From Chrysomallon squamiferum (taxonomy: Eukaryota > Mollusca > Gastropoda > Neomphalida > Peltospiridae), in NCBI GenBank assembly GCA_012295275.1, contig CM022673.1:16124810-16188809 (forward strand): DNA of 64,000 nucleotides. Reading direction: 5' to 3'. Every line of letters begins with the position of its first letter. Within the stretch, counting starts at the first letter, position 1. The notes under the pieces were generated by a model that was not told the DNA's origin, did no database searches, and worked only from the letters and a program-made list of their open reading frames with translations. Below are positions 49,762-63,614 of this stretch, one piece after another. Made by a program: the position numbers and the translations under genes.

Positions 49762-51248
49762 TACGTATAAACGTGTGTTGTGAGTGAGTGTATGTGTATG
49801 TGTATGTGTTTGTAAAAGTGTAAGGGTATATAGGCATATAAATATAAATATGTATACATACTCATCATACACATAATGAAAGAGAAATATACAGAATTCA
49901 GCTTCTGTTAAAAAAATATATAAATAAGGAAATAAAAATCAATAACTGTTGCCACATTTACATAAAATAAAAAAGGTATACATCTACACAAATAACTGCT
50001 AAAACATACTTAAAAAAAAGAAGAAAAAAGGGAGTGACAGAGATAGAATGTGTGTGAATGTGTTTGTGTCATACTGTATGTGTTGAGTTCAAAATAAATA
50101 AAACTAGAAAGTATTTGTTAGTTAATACTTTATTAAGCAAATCTGTATGATTCACTTTAGATTTATTATTATGTCCTTACAGCTATTGACAGTTTGAACA
50201 GTATAAAATTCAAAATCATATTAAAATGGTATTTCTATTTTCAAACATGTTATTTTATGATGGATGCATTTTATGATGTCATTTTTGGCTACAATCAAAA
50301 GAAAAAACGAAGTGACCATAAAAATAAATAAATAAATAAATCATCCAATACAATGATAATAATAAAAATGCAAAAGTATTAAAAAGAAAATTCAAGCCAA
50401 TTTTTATTTCCTTCACTTAGTGAGAAAACTATAAAATAGTAATAAATAATAAATAAAATTAATATTTTTAAAATTATAATTATGCAGCAATGATCGCTGA
50501 CAAAAAGCAAACAAGTATTTCAATGATGTAAAACCACACATTATTGATCTGTTCAGCTCAAGGCAATTCAATTATTAGTCGCAGGTTTGTATATGCTGAT
50601 TCTCTGTGAAACATACAGTGAACAACAGTTTAGCAAATTAGTTCTGAAAACGTGATAATTAATTGTCATTATGACAGTGCAGTAATTTAACTAATTATTA
50701 TCATGTTGTTAATTATTATTGTTATGATAATTTGTCTTACTTTTTTTTTTTTACTTCATAATATTGCTACAATTATCCTGTTTTATATCTGAATTATTAC
50801 CATGTTACTGTAATGATAATTATCATGTTATTATATTTTTTTTTTGTAGTTGTAATTCTAATTTAATTATATATATATATATATATATTGTTTGTTTGTT
50901 TTGAATTGTTATACTGTTATTGTTATCAGTCTGATAATTCAAATTATTGTTATTACCATAAAGTGTGATAATTTTATTATTATCCTTTTATCATTATGAT
51001 AGTGTGTCAATTCAAATGTTATTCTCATTATTATCTGATATTTAATTTGTCTGTCATCACTATTACAGTGTACAATTTTAATTCTTTTGGTGATAAACTA
51101 TTATCCTATATTAATAATGATAAATAATCTAAGTATTAAACACTCATGTAAAATTGGCAAAGAATAAAAAAATAAAAAAATAAAGATTTTGTTTAAAACT
51201 TAAAGTTTATCACAATGTGGAGAGAGAAAAAAGTCCCAAGGCATGTGT

Positions 51249-51249
<1 letters not shown>

Positions 51250-51286
<37 letters not shown>
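51250..51286. repeat. (AC)n microsatellite
   Basis: A near-perfect AC array. A second CA-rich stretch lies at about 52190-52256. Between them an open frame at 51434-51784 shows no recognisable family. Confidence 0.9.
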
Positions 51287-51289
<3 letters not shown>

Positions 51290-51867
51290 CACACACACAA
51301 CTGTTATTATTAAAGATTATTATGTACTTATGTACACACTTGCAAATTTTGATATCTCTCTCTCTGCCTATCCATCCATTTGTGTGTGTGTTATGCTATT
51401 TAAGGGTGTGACCAGTCCCTCAGTACACCTTCTTTGAAATCAAGAAATGTGAAAGACTGTTTACTTTTTAATGAATTTCTGGACACGAATCTATGTATCA
51501 AGTTTAACATATTTCAGTATAAAAACCTAGAAAATAAACCAGTGTTTGAACTACTGGAATGGAACAAACATTTGTTGCATTTTTCAGTAAGTGGAATTTT
51601 AGCAAGTGATTTCATTTCACACATGACTGAAACATACAACATACATATACAATTCAGAAACGTGAACAGAATGACACACATTTGGTTGAATAAATCTATG
51701 TACAAGTATCTAAATATTATCTTTGAATTTCACTTTAAAAAAACAAAAACACCATCAACTTTTGTTCCAGCTTTGCAGTGTTAAACAAGACTGGGAGGTG
51801 TATGAGTGGGCAGATTGACTTGTTATTAAATCTGGTCTTACTGACACAATTAAGCAAGTTGACTTAC

Positions 51868-51916
51868 CATGGATGTGCCAGCCGCTGTGATCAGCAACAT
51901 CATCTTACACAGATTT
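51868..51916 (-). CDS. BCL9: Candidate BCL9 start-codon exon, 49 nt
   Basis: A TTTTAG acceptor and an excellent ATG/GTAAGT donor bound 49 nt on the minus strand. They include tandem ATG codons with A at -3 and an open frame MMLLITAAGTSM leaving in phase 0, which joins the EQEKKRL start of the BCL9 exon at 29089 in frame. If spliced to the candidate exon ending at 56823, an upstream in-frame ATG adds eight residues (MIIRNLCK). This would be the start of BCL9 across a ~22.8 kb intron. The short hydrophobic N-terminus is unlike vertebrate BCL9, so it stays a candidate. Confidence 0.45.
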
Positions 51917-52207
51917 CTAAAATACACAAACAACAACCGTAATACAGAATTTGAATGAAGGAATGCAATATTATATAGTGGTTTATAATGCAGAAAATGA
52001 ACAAATAGAGAGATAGATGAATTGATGAATGAATTTAAAGAATGGATTGTTGTATGGTATATTATAATAAGAAAATTAATAAATAATAAAAAAAATTAAT
52101 GAATCAGTACAATACTGTATGGTATTTTATAACAGAAAATGAATGAATAAATATATTTATATTTAACTCTCTCTCTATCCCCCAACTACTTTCACACACA
52201 CATACCA

Positions 52208-52249
<42 letters not shown>

Positions 52250-53160
52250 CACACACAGAACACATACAGCAGTATTTATGAAGGAAGTTAAACTAAATTG
52301 ATTTTGCCCATCCTAAAGAACTAAGACAAGCTAGCATAAAAGAGTTGTAACTGATACAAAACCCAGATTATCATTACACTGAAAACTATACAAACACTGC
52401 TGAAATGACAAGCTGTATGAATATAAAAAAAATAAAATAAAATAAAAAATAGAATTAAAATTAAAAAAAATAATAAAGATGAAAAGATTTATAAAAATGA
52501 AAAAAGAAAATTTTTTATTAAAAAAAAACAAACAAAACAAACATAAAACTGAAGAACACTGAATTTAAAAAAGAAAAATGAAGAAGATGGAATTTTAAAA
52601 AATATATGCAGAAAAGAAAAAATATGTGACAAGATATAAAGAGACTGTGCGAGGCTGCTGTGAAACATGAGCAGGCAATGTTTTATATGACAAACATTCA
52701 GCTGGATTTACACCGAGTTTTTACAAAATAACCTTTAAGTGGCCTATTTCTCTTTTGTCAGAGTTTTTCACCTAAAGCAACTTGCTTGTCAACATGGTAA
52801 AAAAACAGAAATGCTGTTATTCCCTTGTTACTGTTCATTTGCATATGTTAATATTTCCACTGTATGTAAAGATCACTGTCATTGTAACCATAATAAAATG
52901 TACTCTTTGACATACTGACCGGGTCATCTGTACCAAAATAATCCAAGTTATATAATCATGATCTACAAGTGGTGATCTTTATTATCTATATAATCTACAA
53001 CTGATCATCTACATAATCCATTTCAGGAATGTGGATTTGTTTTCTGATTTTTTTATAATTAGGATTCACAAGTTCACATTAGAATTCACAATGTCAGGTT
53101 CAGATTGTAACCTATAACAGAGAACATGTTACAAGTTGTTGTTCATAAGATCCACAGTCA

Positions 53161-53340
53161 CAATAGGATCAAACTAGAACAGTCCTAGGTCTAGTCTACT
53201 TAGTACAATAGGACCCAACTAAAACATGGTCATAGGTCTAAACTAGTTAGCACAATAGGATCAAACTGGAACATGGTCAAGGGTCTAGATTAGTTTGCAC
53301 AATAGGATCCAACTAGAATCCTCTTTGGTTTAGTTTAATA
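53161..53340. repeat. 47-bp minisatellite, about 3.8 copies
   Basis: Units begin ACAATAGGATCAAACTAGAA and contain a GGTCTAGATTAGTTTGC-like tail. They are 47 bp long in the best-conserved copies. Confidence 0.85.
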
Positions 53341-54838
53341 CTGAAAAGACCAGAATAGGACCCACAGTATAGGTTCAGATTAAATCAAAGTCTTAGGTTC
53401 AGTCTAAAGTCAAAATCAGGAATAAAAATCAGTGGTACAGATTAGATCTTCAGTTATAAGTCTTAATATGAACCTAGAAACAACTTTGTTATTACAGTAC
53501 AATACTCTTTTCTTTTTCTTTTCTTAACTAAGGCCAATGACAATGATATTACTATAATAGAATTTTGATGGTTCTTTGTTACAAGTGAGAAAATCAAGGC
53601 AAATAATTTCATAAAGATGTCTGTTGATGTCAATTTATCTTGTGCTGATTAAAGCCAGATGACTAAATTAATCCATCTGACCAGTGGTCAATATACAGAG
53701 CTAAAGGCACCAGAAGCAAAAGCAAAATAATAATAATAATAATATTATATATATATATAAATTATTTCACAAGCCAATGACTTGAAGATTCTTAGACAAC
53801 AACAAAAATATGTTCGACATTTAACATACTTACAAAGAAGACTTAACCTTAAGACATAATGCAGTGACTTAAGATTAGTTATCAGAAAATACAAGCTCAC
53901 TAAATACTGCAGATAACAGCCAGTGAATTGCAATTAGTATTAACAGGAGAAACACAATAGTGAGACAGGAATCAATTTCCTCTAAACAGGAACATGAAAT
54001 CAGCCAAGCATGACAGCTTCTCTGGCTCAATCTGGAGATTTTTTGTTTCTTTTTTTAAAATTATTTTTAATTTTATTTAAAAAAATGTGTTTTATGTTAC
54101 TTAGTATACATGCACTAGTCATTCATGTCTCCAAACAGCAGTCCTCCTAATCTCTTTATTATCATTGTACCAACAAGTGTGCATGTACTGGCTTTGTGCA
54201 TTTTATCAGCATTTTGACAATTTCAGGTTGAAATGTGTACAGATTATATATGTCTGAATATGACAAAGATGATCATATCATAACCAGGTGTGGGTGTACC
54301 AAACAAAGAAGACAGACATCCTTTTTTGTTTGACTGAATCTACAAAAACATGATATGAAATACACATTTAAGAAATACACAGGAAAACAAAAGCACTGCC
54401 ATAACATTAAGGTCAATTTTTTCTTAAAATTAGAAATAAGGCACCTTTTAATGGCCTTCACAGACAGGAAAGAAGTCACCAGTATTTGACAAATATGTTG
54501 AACTAGTTGGAATGGAAGATAACTCCAAAGGAGCACAAAGAAAGATGTGGATATGCCAGAAATGTAACTTTTCAGAGATAATGATGTTTATGTGATGATG
54601 GCAAATTTTACATTTTTTAACTTTCTGAGCATCTTTACTGACCACTTTACCAGCCCAGATTTTGGTTTTCTTTCATTCAGTAGAGGTTGTTTTAACACTC
54701 AAAGTATCCTGATGTGTAGCAGAATCATCTGTGAAATTTATGTTTTTAACAGGTCGATAAAATATATGTCTATTTTTAACAAAATTAATAATTTTGGTCT
54801 TTATAGATAATGCCCATCTCACTAATTAAGTGGTTAAA

Positions 54839-54921
<83 letters not shown>
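54839..54921. repeat. Compound (ACT)n(AAT)n array
   Basis: A perfect ACT array (54839-54884) changes directly into an AAT array (54885-54921). The rest of 52260-56650 is AT-rich intronic DNA with no supported gene; an AT/CA array lies at about 56358-56401. Confidence 0.95.
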
Positions 54922-54923
<2 letters not shown>

Positions 54924-56361
54924 CAAACAATAATAAATAAAATAAATAAATAACATAAATAAATATAATAAAATCATGTTTATATAGTAGTCATTAAGTC
55001 TTAACACATGAAACTAGGTAAATCTGGATATTCACAGATAATATTTATATTAATTCCTTGTCAAAATGTCTTCAGTGCAGTATTATCTGAGGATCAATTC
55101 TTTTTAGTGTGCTCAACTGTTTTGGGGTTTTTTATGTTTTCCTATCAAGTGTTAAGAGTGATATAACAAAGACCATACCACTGGTGTAATTTTTATCTTT
55201 TTAGGGTAAAAAGAACACATGCCAAATAAAGCTATATATCTTTCTTTTGTGTGTTTGTTTTGGAGAGTGTTGTTATTTTGTGGTTTTTATTTATTTTTAT
55301 TTTTATTTTTATTTTTTTCCTATCTTAAATGTATAAAAATGCCACTGATTTTAGTTTTTAATTTTTATAATATTTTTCTGCCCAAACCATGAACTCCATT
55401 TCCATGCTAAATACAACTTATTAGTAAAATAAAACATTAGTTTAAGGATATAATTTTTCAACTAGTGTTTATTTTCAAATGCCAACTACTTTAGAGCATT
55501 TTACTATTTAGCCCACTGCAATGTATTCCACATTTTTGTGTCAAAGTAATTTTTTGTTTACAACGTGGCTGTCACAGTGTATGGAGTAAAATGAACTGAC
55601 TGCATAATTTTCAGTCTGATTTATTACATTCTGTGCAGGTTGTAGCAGTGACAATCTAACTGTTGTAGAAAAATATTAAATTTATCTTTATATTAAATAA
55701 GAATGCACTAGAAAAATATATATTGTCAGTTAAAAATAAAACTGACAAATTAACTTGAAACTGAACTTTCTGGTACATTTTTCCAATTGTCAGATTTATT
55801 GTATAAACATTATGTATGATGTATAGTCAGACATAATGATTGACGGCATAAAAACATGGCAGCTTTCCTCACTCTGTCAGATATTCAACATGTAACAGGA
55901 AGTTCCTAGTTCAAACAATTAGTAAGATATTCAATATTTCAGTGTTCTGTGTGTGTGTCTATATATAAACTCATTATTCTTGTGTACCACTGTTTGACAC
56001 ATTGTGTGCAATATGTAAAATTAATGAATGCATGACATCCAATGTCTAAACAGACATTAAAACATGTAATAATGATTTCCGAGACAGTGGGCTTTTAAGA
56101 ATTAACTAATGAGAACATTTTCAATTTCCTTCCCATAATCAAAAGAACACCTTTATACTGTATTTGAAACAGCTTCTCTACAGCAATGTTTGGAACAGGA
56201 AAATGAATAAAGGCAGATTGTTTGTACCTGTTATTATGTAGATTATAACTGTTCATTAACATATGACAGTATTTTGTAATTGGTAAAATGTTTTGTGCAT
56301 AGTGTAAGTAAAAAAAAATGATACATATTACATAACCAATAACTACAGGCTGCATATATAC

Positions 56362-56402
<41 letters not shown>

Positions 56403-56649
56403 TAAATGTAAAGACATGGCTTACACAGGATAAATACCAAATGATTATTTAGTGATGCACAGACCCAGTGATAATTGTTTTAACAACTACTGCTGTTAGT
56501 ATTCACAAACATCACTACAGTAATAAAAATACTGAAATTATTGTAAAGCAATGAAACATGAAACCTTTTTTTAAATTAATATTTCATTCATAACACTGTA
56601 ACAAGATGGCTAAAAGGGAATTAAGCAAAAGACTTTTTAAAAATCAATT

Positions 56650-57300
56650 ACCTAATCCTAACTGAGGGAAAGAAGAGCTGTTAGGAGGACTAGCGACTCA
56701 TTTTAAATACACTGCCTGATTAGACACCACACACACACAAGATTGACGATATTGCCTCCGCGACTTACAAAAACCACTTGAGCACTGGCCACTCATTCAT
56801 TTGCGATGTTTGAAATTCCTACCTGATTATCATTGAATTGTATTCCTCTACACTGATCCACTTGGTCACTTAGTGCGACCATAACACTCAGCATTTTCCA
56901 TATCACACAAACACCAGCCAGCGATACGGACACGAGAAGACGTGGGTGATGGTGAAAATAAAAAATGATAAAAATCTCCGATGTGCTGAACACACTTGAC
57001 AAGAGAACATCACTGACAGTACAATTGGCGAGCATGAAGATTGTGTGTTTGGCCTCGACGGAACCACATTCAAGCTCAACTTAATGAGTAGATCAATACA
57101 GTAATAAAGCGGTATCTTTCCACGATATGTTGATCATCTGACACAATCCAGCACCACACATCTTTACTTTCTCTCACTACCGCAGTGGCTGATTCTAGGG
57201 GAGGTAAATATCAGTGAGGAAAAGAAAATCAGACCTGCGTCTCACCACAATACAAGCTTGTTGGTTTGCATGAATAATTCATTACAAGTTTGTAGCTTTT
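56650..57300 (-). promoter_or_regulatory. Candidate BCL9 promoter and noncoding first exon
   Basis: CG dinucleotides are clearly denser here than in the several kilobases on either side, and simple repeats are absent. On the minus strand a CAG/GTAGGA donor cuts after 56823. Joining this to the exon starting at 51916 keeps a frame open from ATG at 56833. This suggests a transcription start near 57.0-57.2 kb and a 5' exon that is mostly untranslated. A bidirectional promoter is also possible. No transcript evidence is available. Confidence 0.35.
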
Positions 57301-58238
57301 CCTTCATCATCATAAATGTTACGTTTTGCTTTGGGCAAAAGCATAAAATAATAATATTAAGATAAAAGAAAAGAAATTTTTTTGAGGCACCACAAGTTTC
57401 AGTGTGATAAATTAATGATGTTAATTATAAAAGAAGATTTTTAAAAGACTTTTCACTTCTGTGAGAATATTTTATTTTATTGTTATTTAGTCATTGACAA
57501 CTGTCAGTTTATAATTTACATATTCATTTAATATCCATTACAAATTTTTACTTATTTTTGAAACAAAAGGAATAGTAACTTTTAATTTTAGGTAGAACAT
57601 TTTTTTTTTAAAATTGTATTACTTCTGTAAAATCACCATTTTCAAATTTACAGTTTTATAAAAAATAAAATTAATAATCACTTTCAATCCTGATAGTTTT
57701 ATTTTATTTATTTATTTGTTTATTTATAAATTAATTGTACCACCGTTTGTATTTTTTATTACAAAAACAATATTATAAAAAGTATTTATTTTCATTCAAA
57801 TAATTCCTGAAAAAAACAAAACAATAAAAAATAAATAAATAAATAAATAACAATATAGCTTATTTTGTTTGATAAATGTTTTTAAATGTAATAATAGTAC
57901 AGCCATTTTTATTTTCTGCCTAATAAATGTTTTAAAAAGTTAATGCATGAATTTACATATTCAGTACAGTTCACCTTTTCTTTAATTTTTTTTTGAAAAA
58001 GGTTTTAAAAAAAGAACTCTACCCTTTTTAAAATTCAAATGTCTTTCTGTTTACCAGACCTGAATACCTAATGACACCAAGAGCATACATCCAACATGAT
58101 GACCTTAGCATAAATGTAAAATCAATCCAGTGAAATTATATTTAAATATTATACTACAATTTTTATTTTTTTTAAATCTCTGTTTGAGATAATCTAAAAT
58201 TATATATAACATTACAGATATCAGTATACTGGAATTTT

Positions 58239-58269
<31 letters not shown>

Positions 58270-61200
58270 CCCCAAAGTTTAAAATTACAGTTTTTAACTT
58301 TTTTTAACCTGTATCATTTTACACTCCATAATATCTTTATATTCTACTATAAAAGTTTTATATTTTTTAACTTATTAAAACTAGATGATAAGAGACATTA
58401 TTATCACTGTAATTTACTGTTCTTAAAATTTAAAAATTATCAGTGATTATCTATTATTAGTTTCTAATATTTTATAGCTATATTCTTGCTACTTTAAATA
58501 ACTGGTTACTGTATTAAGATAACAGTTTCATCCAAATTCTAAATACATTCCTAAATAAGACAAAAGGCATATGAAATTAACTGTTTTGTTTCCAAACTCA
58601 AGAATAGCAAATAAATGCTTACTGATTTTGTTTCAGCAGACAAATACTATACATTACATAACAAAATTAATAATAATAAATTTCTGTTATCTTTTAAATT
58701 AAAACTGTTTATGTTAACAGTCTTTTAAGATCTAAACCAACAATTAAATGTAGCAACACTGAACACTGTATGTAAATAACAAGTAATTTACTGAAGTGAA
58801 AATAGATCCATCCCAAAGAGTTACATTTTGGTCAGTGACAGAAGATATAGAAATTCATCTTGACATCATATCTCACCATTGTTTATAATGATTGCAGATA
58901 AATATATTTTATTCAAATTTGAATTTACAATCATTAACTTTTAAATCCTTTATGAATAATACAGTAAATATATAAATGACCAGTTTATGTTAAAAGTGTC
59001 GCAAATATATTCTATCAATTGTAACAAATAGCATTTTATAATTTTAAATTTTATTTTCTGTTTAGATAAATATTTTTACCATTTTGACATTTTACAAAAT
59101 TTTAAACAGTTCTAATGATGTTATTCTAACTCTAGATTTTAATACAATTTAAATTTGTACTTTTTACTTTTTTTTACTGTCTGAATGATCTTTTTTTCAC
59201 TTTTACATTTCATATATTTTGTAAATACATTTCATTTTAAATTTTTATAAATATATATATATTTTTTTTAAATTTCACTTCACTTAACATAAGTTATAAA
59301 CTTCATTTTCTCATAATTTCAGACTTTCTACATTGATATTTTACCACTACATTGTTTAAATAAAATGAAAAATAATTCAATAAATATTTTACTCTGCTCT
59401 CACATATATAAAAGAATTACCTTTGATTTTCATATCATGGTCAAACTTTGGCTTTAAGATTTTGCCTTTTTAACCCACTGTGATAAGTGGTATGTATCTG
59501 CCTGACAAATGGAAAGATATACTACATATAGTCTTACCATTATATAATCAGTTATTTATTACTTGCAACTGATTTATCAAAGACAGTGGTATGTTTTTTC
59601 TAACTGTAATGATTTAAAAATATCCTTTGCTATTAATTTTTAGATTTTCCCATTCCAGCCATTGGCTTTATCAATGACCATTCTACAGAATCATAAAAAG
59701 AAATTCAAAAAATGTTCTGGCAATGTACAAACATAACCCTGGATACAGAATATTTCCTATCATTATGCTGTACAAAAGAAATATTTAAACAAATATCAAT
59801 TCTTCCTTTTAAAGGTAACAATAACAGGATTCTTTGTTTTCCACAGGAGACTCCAATTTTCTGATTTTCTTTTCTTGTTTCTAAATTTTTAAAGCATCTT
59901 TTTTTCCCCTCATGTATTTGAAAACCAAATATCTAAACAGAGATAAGTTATAAACTCTGGCATTAAGTCTGTTACATTTTGTCATCTTATAATCCCAGGA
60001 GTGTCAGTAACAAATCCCACACTGTCAGAATTTCCAATCTTTGTCACTTGCTGTATGCTAACATTATCCTGTCAGAAAACAGTTACTGCATCTTTTTTTC
60101 TTATTTCTCTATTTTCTGATACTCTTGTACCACTAAGTTTTATGTGAAAATACATTTGTGTGTGTGTGTGTGCACGTCTGCATGCATCTGTGTCTAGGTG
60201 TGTGTATGTATGTATGAGAGCATCTGTTCCACATTATTTTTGAATATTTATATAATTTATTTCAGCTTATGTCATAAAAGAAAGTTTTCAAAAAAACCAT
60301 TTTAAAATTAATGTCAGATTTTAATTGTATGTTTTAGTAAAGAAGAAACCTGCTCTTCATTAGCTTCTCTTTATCAAGCAGAAAGTTAATATACACTTTA
60401 CTTACAACCTTTGACAGTCATGATATGCACTGAATGAATTCCAACATGAAAGACAGTCTGACAGGCAGCCAGACAGATGGACAGAGAGAGACACATAACC
60501 ATTGGTAAATACTTGTATTAGGTAAATACTTGTAACTTACTTTGTTTGTTTGTTTGTTGTTTTGGTTTTTTTTTTTTAATATGTTAATTTTTGTTTTTGT
60601 TTTGTTTTATTTTAATTTGTTTGAGGGGGGTTTCCTAAACAATAATACATTTTTTTTATTATTTAATTTTATTATTATTATTATTATTTTTTAAAAAAAA
60701 AAAAGAAGAAGAAAAAGAAGAAAATCAAAAATAGATTTGCTTTAATTAAAGTGCTAACAATGTTTGTGATACAAATTTACTACCTTCCTTCTAGCCAAAT
60801 AAGAAAAGCCAGACAATTCAATTTCACACTCTGTGAAAGTGACCAAAGAAAATCTCCATCAAAACATCCTCTACCAATTACTTCAAGCATTCCACCCCAA
60901 ACACCCTCGGGTCACATTGTTTTAAGTCTTGTTTCATTATTTTGACCATTTTAAGTTCTGGTTCATGTTCTAAACTTTATTCACCATTTTGAACTTGTTC
61001 CATTGTTTTAAAACTTGTTTTCATTGTTTTAATCTTGTTTCAGGAAACAAAACATTTAATAACTCTAAATTAAGTACATTTGCACTCCATTTCAAATAAA
61101 TTACAAATAAATGTACTGTCAAATATCTGAAAAAACTAAAATTATTTAAATAAAAGATAAAGTACAAACTGTATACTAATGATTAGAAAAAAATTAGAAT

Positions 61201-61748
61201 ATATTTAACAAAAATCAAAAAAAATATATATATAAAAAATTATACAAGATTTATAACACACACCACCAAAAAAAACCCACCTAAAGAGAAATTACTTTTT
61301 CTTCTTTTGTTTTCTTTTTTGTTTAACATTTCTTTCAATAATATAAAAAAGAAAAAACATGATAAAAAATATTATGTCTCTTCTTCTAACAATTAATTTT
61401 TATCGTTATTGCACCCACTTATATAACAGATGCATTTGTAATTCAAGAAAATTCTGAAAGAAGCCAGGTTTTTATTTTACATATGGGTAATCACAAAGAA
61501 AGTAAGAGATACACCATCAGAAATGAAATAAAATGAAAATTAATCACCGAAATAATAACTACTATGAAATCATTATGAACTGACAAACACAGAACTACAT
61601 AGTTTCTGTGCATGTTTTAGATTCTTCATTACTTAATGATATTCCTGTTGTTTTCTTTGAGGATTAAAGCTATTTTTAAATGTAATTTATTTATATTTAA
61701 ACTTTCCACAAGCATGTTTAAAACAGTTGGCATAGGACAGAAATTTAA

Positions 61749-61796
<48 letters not shown>

Positions 61797-61900
61797 TTCA
61801 AAAAAAGACACAAAACTCCGTAATATGTCATTAAACTGACCCTAAATTCAGTTTAAACTTATATAAATTTTTCTCCAGTAAGAAGCCTCTATTGGCTATC
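57301..61900. other. AT-rich DNA without a supported gene
   Basis: Contains a poly(T) run at 58242-58269 and a poly(A) run at 61758-61792, with many short A/T-rich repeats. The stretch near 60780-60915 is less repetitive, but its 64-codon frame shows no family or splice context. Confidence 0.5.
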
Positions 61901-61923
61901 CCAGTCACCCACTTGTAATTTAC

Positions 61924-62021
61924 CTTAGTCTGTCCAAGTATTTCACAATATCACTCACACTGTCATCTTCTAACAACAGATCTGTGATTGTATGCGTGAC
62001 TGTGTTTTCTAATAATTCACA
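61924..62021 (-). other. Unassigned exon-like open stretch, 32 codons
   Basis: Read from a GCTCAG acceptor, it gives CELLENTVTHTITDLLLEDD then SVSDIVKYLDRL, an acidic, amphipathic, protein-like stretch. It ends at an AAG/GTAAAT donor (phase 2) or at TAA two bases later (61920). It lies upstream of the candidate BCL9 promoter on the same strand, so it may be the 3' end of another minus-strand gene whose body is beyond the window. The family is not recognised. Confidence 0.3.
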
Positions 62022-62706
62022 CTGAGCATATACATAAAACTACTTCATCAATCAGTCAGTTTAATAAAATACAACATCAGGTATTCACCGGAAACAGTGA
62101 AACTCTGAGGGAAGGAAAGAAAAAAAGCTTTAGTTAATGAATGAATGACACAGTTTATGTCAGCCAGTTTTATTTAGTGATGCACTCAAAACATACCACA
62201 ATAAAGGGAGTATGGGTGTGTATCACAGTTTAAAGATAATAAAACAAGCTCCACTGCCACAAAGCTATGAGCCATTCTCTTTTGAATCAGCAATAAAGGA
62301 TCATTCACAAGCACCTTCCTATTGTTAGCAAAGCACAGAGCATTATTTATTTTATAATCAACTCATGACTCTCAGAGACAGTGAAAAAGTCAGACAGACA
62401 CAGAGAAACACAGACAAACTGACAGCAACAAAGAGCTGGTTACAGAAAAATCTGAACATTTCATTTTAAAAAGTAAATAAAGGGAAACAACTCTAGGATG
62501 ACTACTTCAAATTAATAAATGTTTTACTTATTACTTTACCTTTAGTTTATTTCCACCATATGAGGATTCCCATATTTTTGCTTTAAATTCTTCTATTACA
62601 TATTTCTGTCTTTATTTCTTGTTTTGCTGTCAAAGAAGGTTACTGTATCTGTAAATAAAATAACAATAAATAAATTATACAATACTGGTACCAAAAGAGC
62701 AAACTG

Positions 62707-62707
<1 letters not shown>

Positions 62708-62743
<36 letters not shown>

Positions 62744-63550
62744 TTTAAATATGGCAAGTTCACTTTAAGTATGTGCATAAGTGAGCATGCATACATATGT
62801 GTGTGTGTGTGTGTGTGTGTGAACATGCATATGTACATTTATGCATTTTAATTGAAGAAAAAAGAAATAGTATTTTAATGCAAATGATATAGAGAAATTT
62901 ACGTAACTTAATACAAAACAGCTGTTGCCAATTAAGAATTATAAACAAAAAACATTTCAAATACAAATAAAATAATCAATAGCAAACAGCAGTATTGTGA
63001 AAACTAATCTAAAAACAATTTTTCAAGCTAAATGAGAGTAAGGAAGACAAAAACAAATTCAAATTATTTTTTAAGTATAAATACAAACTTTTAAGTATAA
63101 ACAAATACTGATACCTTAACTAAAAATCTTTGATTCCACACAATGCCTTACAAATAATTTTTGAAAAACATGGTACATAACATTTAATGGGTGACAGAAA
63201 TATATTTTCTAACATACTGTTTTTATATAAAAACATATTTATATCTGACATCATAATCTTTCCAAGTATCTGACACATGTATTTGTTTATTCAAATCTGA
63301 AATATGCTAAATGCATACAAATTATCGAATCGATATGCATAAAATAAACTTTGATGTCTGAAATTTACATCCAGAATTTATGTCTTGATTTCTAAACCTT
63401 GTGAAACTGATGTTATAATTATTATGTTATATGAGAGATGATTGGATTTTAAATTTAAAATTTTTTTTTTAAGTAATTAGAAATTTATAAAAGCTGTCTA
63501 TAAAAAATTAAAAATTTACTTGATTTTCTTCACATCCTAGCACAAAATAA

Positions 63551-63600
<50 letters not shown>

Positions 63601-63614
63601 TGATGATGATGAGT
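62708..63614. repeat. Simple-repeat cluster at the right edge
   Basis: A compound CT/CA array (62708-62742), TG (62799-62820) and a compound (AAT)n(GAT)n array (63548-63614). A cryptic AAC/AGT region follows at 63770-63930. No gene is supported from 62030 to the end of the window. Confidence 0.85.

Noticed and set aside
51434-51784. 116-codon frame on the plus strand
   Set aside because: Looks fairly complex but has no recognisable family or splice context; frames of this size occur by chance in 64 kb with six frames. Not annotated as a gene.
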